Positions 59,347 to 64,000 of a stretch of DNA of 64,000 bases are shown here, piece after piece (the first letter of the stretch is position 1; each line of letters starts with the position of its first letter). The notes beneath the pieces are model-generated. The model did not search any database. It saw nothing but the letters and a program-made list of their open reading frames with translations, and was not told where the DNA came from. The DNA lies in assembly GCF_039889165.1 (NCBI RefSeq), contig NZ_JAYMYY010000001.1, forward strand, positions 868,001 to 932,000, in the 5' to 3' direction. Source of the DNA: Pseudocitrobacter cyperus (GTDB taxonomy: Bacteria; Pseudomonadota; Gammaproteobacteria; Enterobacterales; Enterobacteriaceae). The position numbers and the translations under genes were made by a program.

Positions 59347-60855
59347 TTATTCCGCCTGCAAACGTGACGGAGGCGCAGAGTGGTAATGCGCGTTAGCGTC
59401 GTCAAAACGTTGGCGCATCGCCGCGGATGGCGCTTTATCCAGCAGGCTGAAGATAACAATGCCGAGGCTACCGAAAATAAAGCCCGGAATAATTTCGTAC
59501 AGGCCCAGCAGCTCGAAATGTTTCCAGACGATCACGGTTACTGCACCGATAATCATCCCGGCCAGCGCGCCGTTACGCGTCATTCGTGACCACAGCACCG
59601 AGAACAGAACAACCGGGCCAAACGCCGCGCCAAAGCCCGCCCAGGCATAGCTGACCAGTCCGAGAACACGGTTTTCCGGGTTAGCCGCCAGCGCAATCGC
59701 CACCAGCGCCACCACCAGCACCATCAAACGCCCTACCCACACCAGCTCTTTCTGGCTGGCGTTTTTACGCAGGAAAGCTTTGTACAGATCTTCCGTAATG
59801 GCGCTGGAGCACACCAGCAACTGGCAGCTCAGGGTCGACATTACCGCCGCCAGAATTGCCGAGAGCAAAATACCGGCAATCCATGGGTTAAACAGGATTT
59901 GCGCCAGTTCGATAAACACGCGCTCGGCGTTCTGACTTACCGGCCCCGCTAACGCCGGGTTATTCTGGAAGTAAGCGATGCCGAAGAAACCAACCGAGAC
60001 CGCACCCGCCAGACACAGGATCATCCAGGTCATACTGATGCGACGCGCATGCACGATGCTGTGGTGAGAATCCGCCGCCATAAAGCGCGCCAGGATATGC
60101 GGCTGACCAAAGTAGCCAAGCCCCCAGCCCATCAGGGAAATGATGGCGACAAAGTTCAGCCCCTTCAGCATGTCAATGTTTTCAATGCTCTTCTGCTTGA
60201 TGACTGCCATCGAATCATCAAGGCCGCCCACCGCCAGAATCACCATCACCGGCGTCAGAATCAGCGCGAAAATCATCAGGCTGGCCTGGACGGTATCCGT
60301 CCAGCTCACCGCCAGGAAGCCACCAATAAAGGTGTAGATGATGGTTGCCGCCGCACCCGCCCACAGGGCAGTTTCATAGCTCATGCCGAAGGTGCTTTCA
60401 AACAGACGCGCCCCGGCCACGATGCCGGAAGCACAGTAGATAGTGAAGAACAGCAGGATAACCAGCGCCGAGATAATGCGCAGTACACGGCTTTTATCTT
60501 CAAAACGACCGGTGAAGTAATCCGGCAGGGTCAGTGCGTTGTTGTTCGCTTCGGTGTGTACGCGCAGGCGTCCGGCAACCAGTTTCCAGTTGATCCACGC
60601 CCCGACGGTCAGGCCAATGGCAATCCAGCTTTCGGAAATCCCGGCGATAAAAATCGCCCCCGGCAGACCCATCAGCAGCCAGCCACTCATATCTGACGCG
60701 CCAGCAGAAAGCGCCGTCACGAATGGCCCGAGGCTTCGACCTCCGAGAATGTAGTCGTCAAAGTTTTTCGTCGATCGCCAGGCAAAAAAACCGATTAATA
60801 TCATGCCAAAGATATAGACAAAAAAAGTCACCAGCATCGGTGTGCTTATATTCAT
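59347..60855 (-). CDS. putP: Sodium/proline symporter PutP
   Basis: PutP imports proline with Na+ across the inner membrane. The 502-residue protein is of the SSS family and E. coli length, with about 13 membrane segments; the Na+-site helix region ILGGRSLGPFVTALSAGASDMSGWLLMGLPGA is intact. It is divergent from putA, so uptake and breakdown of proline are controlled together. Confidence 0.97.
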   Translation of the reverse strand: MNISTPMLVTFFVYIFGMILIGFFAWRSTKNFDDYILGGRSLGPFVTALSAGASDMSGWLLMGLPGAIFIAGISESWIAIGLTVGAWINWKLVAGRLRVHTEANNNALTLPDYFTGRFEDKSRVLRIISALVILLFFTIYCASGIVAGARLFESTFGMSYETALWAGAAATIIYTFIGGFLAVSWTDTVQASLMIFALILTPVMVILAVGGLDDSMAVIKQKSIENIDMLKGLNFVAIISLMGWGLGYFGQPHILARFMAADSHHSIVHARRISMTWMILCLAGAVSVGFFGIAYFQNNPALAGPVSQNAERVFIELAQILFNPWIAGILLSAILAAVMSTLSCQLLVCSSAITEDLYKAFLRKNASQKELVWVGRLMVLVVALVAIALAANPENRVLGLVSYAWAGFGAAFGPVVLFSVLWSRMTRNGALAGMIIGAVTVIVWKHFELLGLYEIIPGFIFGSLGIVIFSLLDKAPSAAMRQRFDDANAHYHSAPPSRLQAE

Positions 60856-61275
60856 TAAAACTCTCCAGATTTATTCGTCGACAACATCCGACTTGTCGTT
60901 ATTCCCTTACCGGAACGAGGTAAAGGCCTGTACTGTTATTCAGGCGACCGTATCCTGACGGAAGCGAAGATTTTTCACAAACGATTTAACACCGCATTTA
61001 CATCAAATGCATCCCTGTCTTAATACCATTTTCCTATAGGTTGCACTCCCTCACGCTTTTTAGGGTTGCACCGTTTAGAAGTGTTAACCAGCCCTCAAAA
61101 TCAAGCTTTGAGATACATCGGTTACATTCCGTACCATCACTTTTTCTTTTAACAATAAATTCATTTCTCAGGTTGCAGTTGATGTCACATTTAACATGGT
61201 TGCACAAAGTTGCAACATGGTGGATATTCTTGCTACGCCAAAAAAGATGACGACAAAACAACAGGAGTAGATGGC
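60856..61275. promoter_or_regulatory. putP-putA control region with GTTGCA operators
   Basis: 420 bases with no gene. Five GTTGCA copies (61040-61045, 61065-61070, 61172-61177, 61199-61204, 61209-61214) match the sequence PutA binds to repress both genes when proline is low. The last overlaps its own complement to form TTGCAA. CRP and other sites known in Salmonella were not identified by eye. Confidence 0.85.
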
Positions 61276-64000
61276 ATGGGCACCACCACCATGGGTGTTA
61301 AGCTGGATGAAGCAACCCGCGAGAGAATTAAAAGCGCAGCCACGCGAATTGATCGCACCCCGCACTGGTTAATTAAACAGGCAATATTTAATTATCTGGA
61401 GAAGCTGGAAAACGACGAAGTGTTGCCGGAATTACCGGCGCTGCTCGCCGGTGCGGCAAACGAAGGTGATGAGGCTCTCGCCGTCCAGGATGAGCCTCAC
61501 CAGCCGTTCCTCGAATTTGCGGAGCAGATCCTGCCTCAGTCGGTGAGCCGTGCCGCCATTACCGCCGCCTATCGCCGCAGTGAAACTGACGCGGTGCCGA
61601 TGCTGCTTGAGCAAGCGCGTCTGCCGGAAAATATCGCCGCTCAGGCCCATCAACTGGCCTGGAAGCTGGCAGAAAAACTGCGCAATCAGAAAACCGCCAG
61701 CGGACGTGCGGGCATGGTGCAGAGCCTGTTGCAGGAGTTTTCCCTCTCCTCGCAGGAGGGCGTGGCGCTGATGTGCCTGGCCGAAGCGCTGTTGCGTATC
61801 CCTGATAAAGCCACCCGCGATGCGTTAATTCGCGACAAAATCAGCAACGGTAACTGGCAGTCGCACATCGGTCGCAGCCCGTCGCTGTTCGTCAACGCCG
61901 CGACCTGGGGCCTGCTGTTCACCGGCAAACTGGTCTCAACCCACAATGAGGCCAGCCTCTCCCGCTCCCTGAATCGCATTATCGGTAAGAGCGGCGAGCC
62001 ATTGATCCGCAAAGGCGTGGATATGGCGATGCGCCTGATGGGTGAACAGTTCGTCACCGGCGAAACCATTGCCGAAGCGCTGGCCAACGCCCGCAAGCTG
62101 GAAGAGAAAGGTTTCCGCTACTCCTACGATATGCTGGGCGAAGCGGCGCTGACCGCCGCCGACGCGCAGGCCTATATGGTCTCTTATCAGCAGGCGATTC
62201 ACGCCATCGGCAAAGCCTCGAACGGACGCGGCATCTATGAAGGGCCGGGTATTTCTATCAAGCTCTCCGCCCTGCACCCGCGCTACAGCCGTGCGCAATA
62301 TGACCGCGTCATGGAAGAGCTGTACCCGCGTCTGAAATCCCTGACGCTGCTGGCTCGCCAGTACGATATCGGCATCAATATTGATGCTGAAGAAGCAGAC
62401 CGCCTGGAAATCTCTCTCGATCTGCTGGAAAAACTGTGCTTTGAACCAGAACTGGCTGGCTGGAATGGTATCGGCTTCGTTATTCAGGCATACCAGAAAC
62501 GCTGCCCGTTCGTTATTGATTACCTGATCGATCTCGCGACCCGCAGCCGTCGCCGCCTGATGATCCGCCTGGTGAAAGGCGCGTACTGGGACAGCGAAAT
62601 CAAACGCGCCCAGATGGACGGCCTGGAAGGCTATCCGGTCTACACCCGTAAGGTGTATACCGACGTCTCTTATCTCGCCTGCGCGAAAAAACTGCTGAGT
62701 GTACCAAACCTGATCTATCCGCAGTTCGCTACCCACAACGCGCATACGCTGGCGGCCATTTATCAACTGGCCGGGCAGAACTACTATCCGGGGCAGTATG
62801 AATTTCAGTGTCTGCACGGTATGGGCGAGCCGCTGTATGAGCAGGTGGTCGGGAAAGTGGCTGACGGCAAGTTAAACCGTCCATGCCGTATTTACGCGCC
62901 TGTTGGCACCCACGAAACGCTGCTGGCGTATCTGGTGCGTCGTCTGCTGGAAAACGGCGCCAACACCTCCTTTGTTAACCGCATCGCCGACACGACGCTG
63001 CCGCTCGATGAACTGGTCGCAGACCCGGTTGAGGCCGTTGAGAAGATGGCGATTCAGGAAGGAACGCCGGGCCTGCCGCATCCTAAAATCGCCCTGCCGC
63101 GCGACCTTTACGGCAAAGATCGCGCTAACTCCGCCGGCCTTGATCTCTCAAACGAACATCGCCTTGCATCCCTCTCTTCATCGCTGCTGAATAGTGCGCT
63201 ACAAAAATGGCGCGCCCTGCCGATGCTGGAGCAGCCGGTTAGCGAAGGCGAAATGACGCCGCTGATTAACCCGGCCGAGCCGAAAGATGTCGTCGGTTAT
63301 GTGCGTGAAGCGAGCGAAAATGAAGTAGAACAGGCGCTAAACAGCGCGGTGAACAATGCGCCAATCTGGTTTGCCACACCGCCGCAGGAGCGCGCTGCGA
63401 TCCTGGAACGGGCTGCGGTACTGATGGAAGGCCAGATGCAGCAGTTAATTGGCATCCTGGTGCGTGAAGCGGGCAAAACCTTCAGCAACGCCATTGCGGA
63501 AGTGCGAGAGGCCGTGGACTTCCTGCACTACTACGCAGGCCAGGTGCGTCACGATTTTGACAATGAAACCCACCGCCCACTCGGCCCGGTGGTGTGTATT
63601 AGCCCATGGAACTTCCCGCTGGCCATCTTCACCGGGCAAATTGCCGCGGCGCTCGCCGCCGGTAACAGTGTGCTGGCGAAACCGGCGGAACAGACACCGC
63701 TGATTGCCGCCCAGGGAATTGCTCTGCTGCTGGAAGCTGGTGTACCGCCGGGCGTGGTGCAACTGCTGCCTGGCCGTGGCGAAACCGTCGGCGCGCAACT
63801 CACTGGCGATAGCCGCGTGCGCGGGGTGATGTTTACTGGTTCAACAGAAGTCGCCACCCTGCTGCAACGCAATATCGCCACCCGTCTTGATGCTCAGGGT
63901 CGCCCGACACCGCTTATCGCTGAAACCGGCGGGATGAACGCGATGATTGTCGACTCCTCCGCTCTGACTGAGCAGGTGGTGGTGGATGTGGTAGCTTCCG
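61276..64000 (+). CDS. putA: Proline dehydrogenase / P5C dehydrogenase / repressor PutA, 5' part
   Basis: PutA oxidises proline to glutamate in two steps and represses put genes when not membrane-bound. The start MGTTTMGVKLDEATRERIKSAATRIDRTPHWLIKQ is the ribbon-helix-helix domain. The FAD proline dehydrogenase barrel follows (about 260-570; FQCLHGMGEPLYEQV), then the aldehyde dehydrogenase from about 640 (SPWNFPLAIFTGQIAAALAAGN). The window ends at codon 908 of about 1320; Glu883 (AETGG) is inside, the catalytic Cys (917 in E. coli) outside. Confidence 0.97.
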   Translation, partial: MGTTTMGVKLDEATRERIKSAATRIDRTPHWLIKQAIFNYLEKLENDEVLPELPALLAGAANEGDEALAVQDEPHQPFLEFAEQILPQSVSRAAITAAYRRSETDAVPMLLEQARLPENIAAQAHQLAWKLAEKLRNQKTASGRAGMVQSLLQEFSLSSQEGVALMCLAEALLRIPDKATRDALIRDKISNGNWQSHIGRSPSLFVNAATWGLLFTGKLVSTHNEASLSRSLNRIIGKSGEPLIRKGVDMAMRLMGEQFVTGETIAEALANARKLEEKGFRYSYDMLGEAALTAADAQAYMVSYQQAIHAIGKASNGRGIYEGPGISIKLSALHPRYSRAQYDRVMEELYPRLKSLTLLARQYDIGINIDAEEADRLEISLDLLEKLCFEPELAGWNGIGFVIQAYQKRCPFVIDYLIDLATRSRRRLMIRLVKGAYWDSEIKRAQMDGLEGYPVYTRKVYTDVSYLACAKKLLSVPNLIYPQFATHNAHTLAAIYQLAGQNYYPGQYEFQCLHGMGEPLYEQVVGKVADGKLNRPCRIYAPVGTHETLLAYLVRRLLENGANTSFVNRIADTTLPLDELVADPVEAVEKMAIQEGTPGLPHPKIALPRDLYGKDRANSAGLDLSNEHRLASLSSSLLNSALQKWRALPMLEQPVSEGEMTPLINPAEPKDVVGYVREASENEVEQALNSAVNNAPIWFATPPQERAAILERAAVLMEGQMQQLIGILVREAGKTFSNAIAEVREAVDFLHYYAGQVRHDFDNETHRPLGPVVCISPWNFPLAIFTGQIAAALAAGNSVLAKPAEQTPLIAAQGIALLLEAGVPPGVVQLLPGRGETVGAQLTGDSRVRGVMFTGSTEVATLLQRNIATRLDAQGRPTPLIAETGGMNAMIVDSSALTEQVVVDVVAS

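Noticed and set aside
61936..62817. 293-codon frame antisense to putA
   Set aside because: High-GC coding sequence often leaves long antisense frames; the forward frame is clearly PutA and no ribosome site or motif was seen for the reverse.
1..64000. CRISPR arrays, insertion sequences or prophage
   Set aside because: No regular short repeat-spacer pattern, transposase or phage structural gene was seen on either strand; the only tandem repeats are those after the tRNA-Ser genes.

Overview
The window is chromosomal DNA of a bacterium in the family Enterobacteriaceae, near Escherichia, Salmonella, Citrobacter and Enterobacter. Gene order and protein sequence from plsX to putA follow the region around minute 22-25 of the E. 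coli K-12 map almost gene for gene (plsX-rpmF-yceD, maf, rluC, rne, the flg cluster, murJ, rimJ, mdtH, pyrC, dinI, lpxL, mdtG, opgGH, csg, ycdXYZ, ghrA, serX, phoH, efeUOB, putPA). Genus cannot be settled from the sequence alone.

Layout. 1-4.3 kb: the 5' part of plsX, ribosomal and RNA-related genes (rpmF, yceD, rluC), a Maf pyrophosphatase, and an extra DUF3053-type lipoprotein. 4.3-7.5 kb: RNase E behind a long autoregulatory leader. 7.5-9.8 kb: an accessory divergent LysR regulator and MFS transporter. 9.8-21.3 kb: the complete flagellar rod, hook and ring cluster flgN-M-A and flgB-L, with clear sigma-28 promoters before flgM and flgK. 21.3-26.6 kb: murJ, mviM, yceH, rimJ, and mdtH, which carries an in-frame amber codon; grxB, usually next, is absent. 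26.7-35.1 kb: yceB, pyrC, dinI, bssS, solA, yceO, trhO, lpxL, mdtG, msyB, yceK. 35.1-41.2 kb: osmoregulated periplasmic glucan genes opgG, opgH, opgC, then ymdB.

41.3-47.5 kb is the most unusual part. All seven curli genes are present but not in the standard csgDEFG/csgBAC arrangement. csgC is alone and divergent from csgD-E-G. csgB-A lies tail to tail with csgG. csgF has left the csgE-csgG interval and is divergent from csgB. The CsgA-like curlin is 419 residues, nearly three times the E. coli protein; CsgG has a long Pro/Ala-rich tail and CsgB a His/Ser/Asn-rich head. The flanks (ymdB and a ymdA-like gene on one side, ycdZYX-ghrA on the other) are the normal ones, so the change happened in place.

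50.7-54.6 kb: two identical tRNA-Ser(GGA) genes, each with its own promoter. Each is followed by tandem repeats of about 172 bp that carry the tRNA 3' end, a layout like the tyrT/rtT repeats of E. coli. Between them is a LysR-pirin-isochorismatase cassette. 54.6-64 kb: phoH, the acid-induced ferrous iron system efeUOB with a Fur-box-like site, and the proline pair putP/putA, whose intergenic region holds five GTTGCA PutA-type operator sequences. putA runs off the window end.
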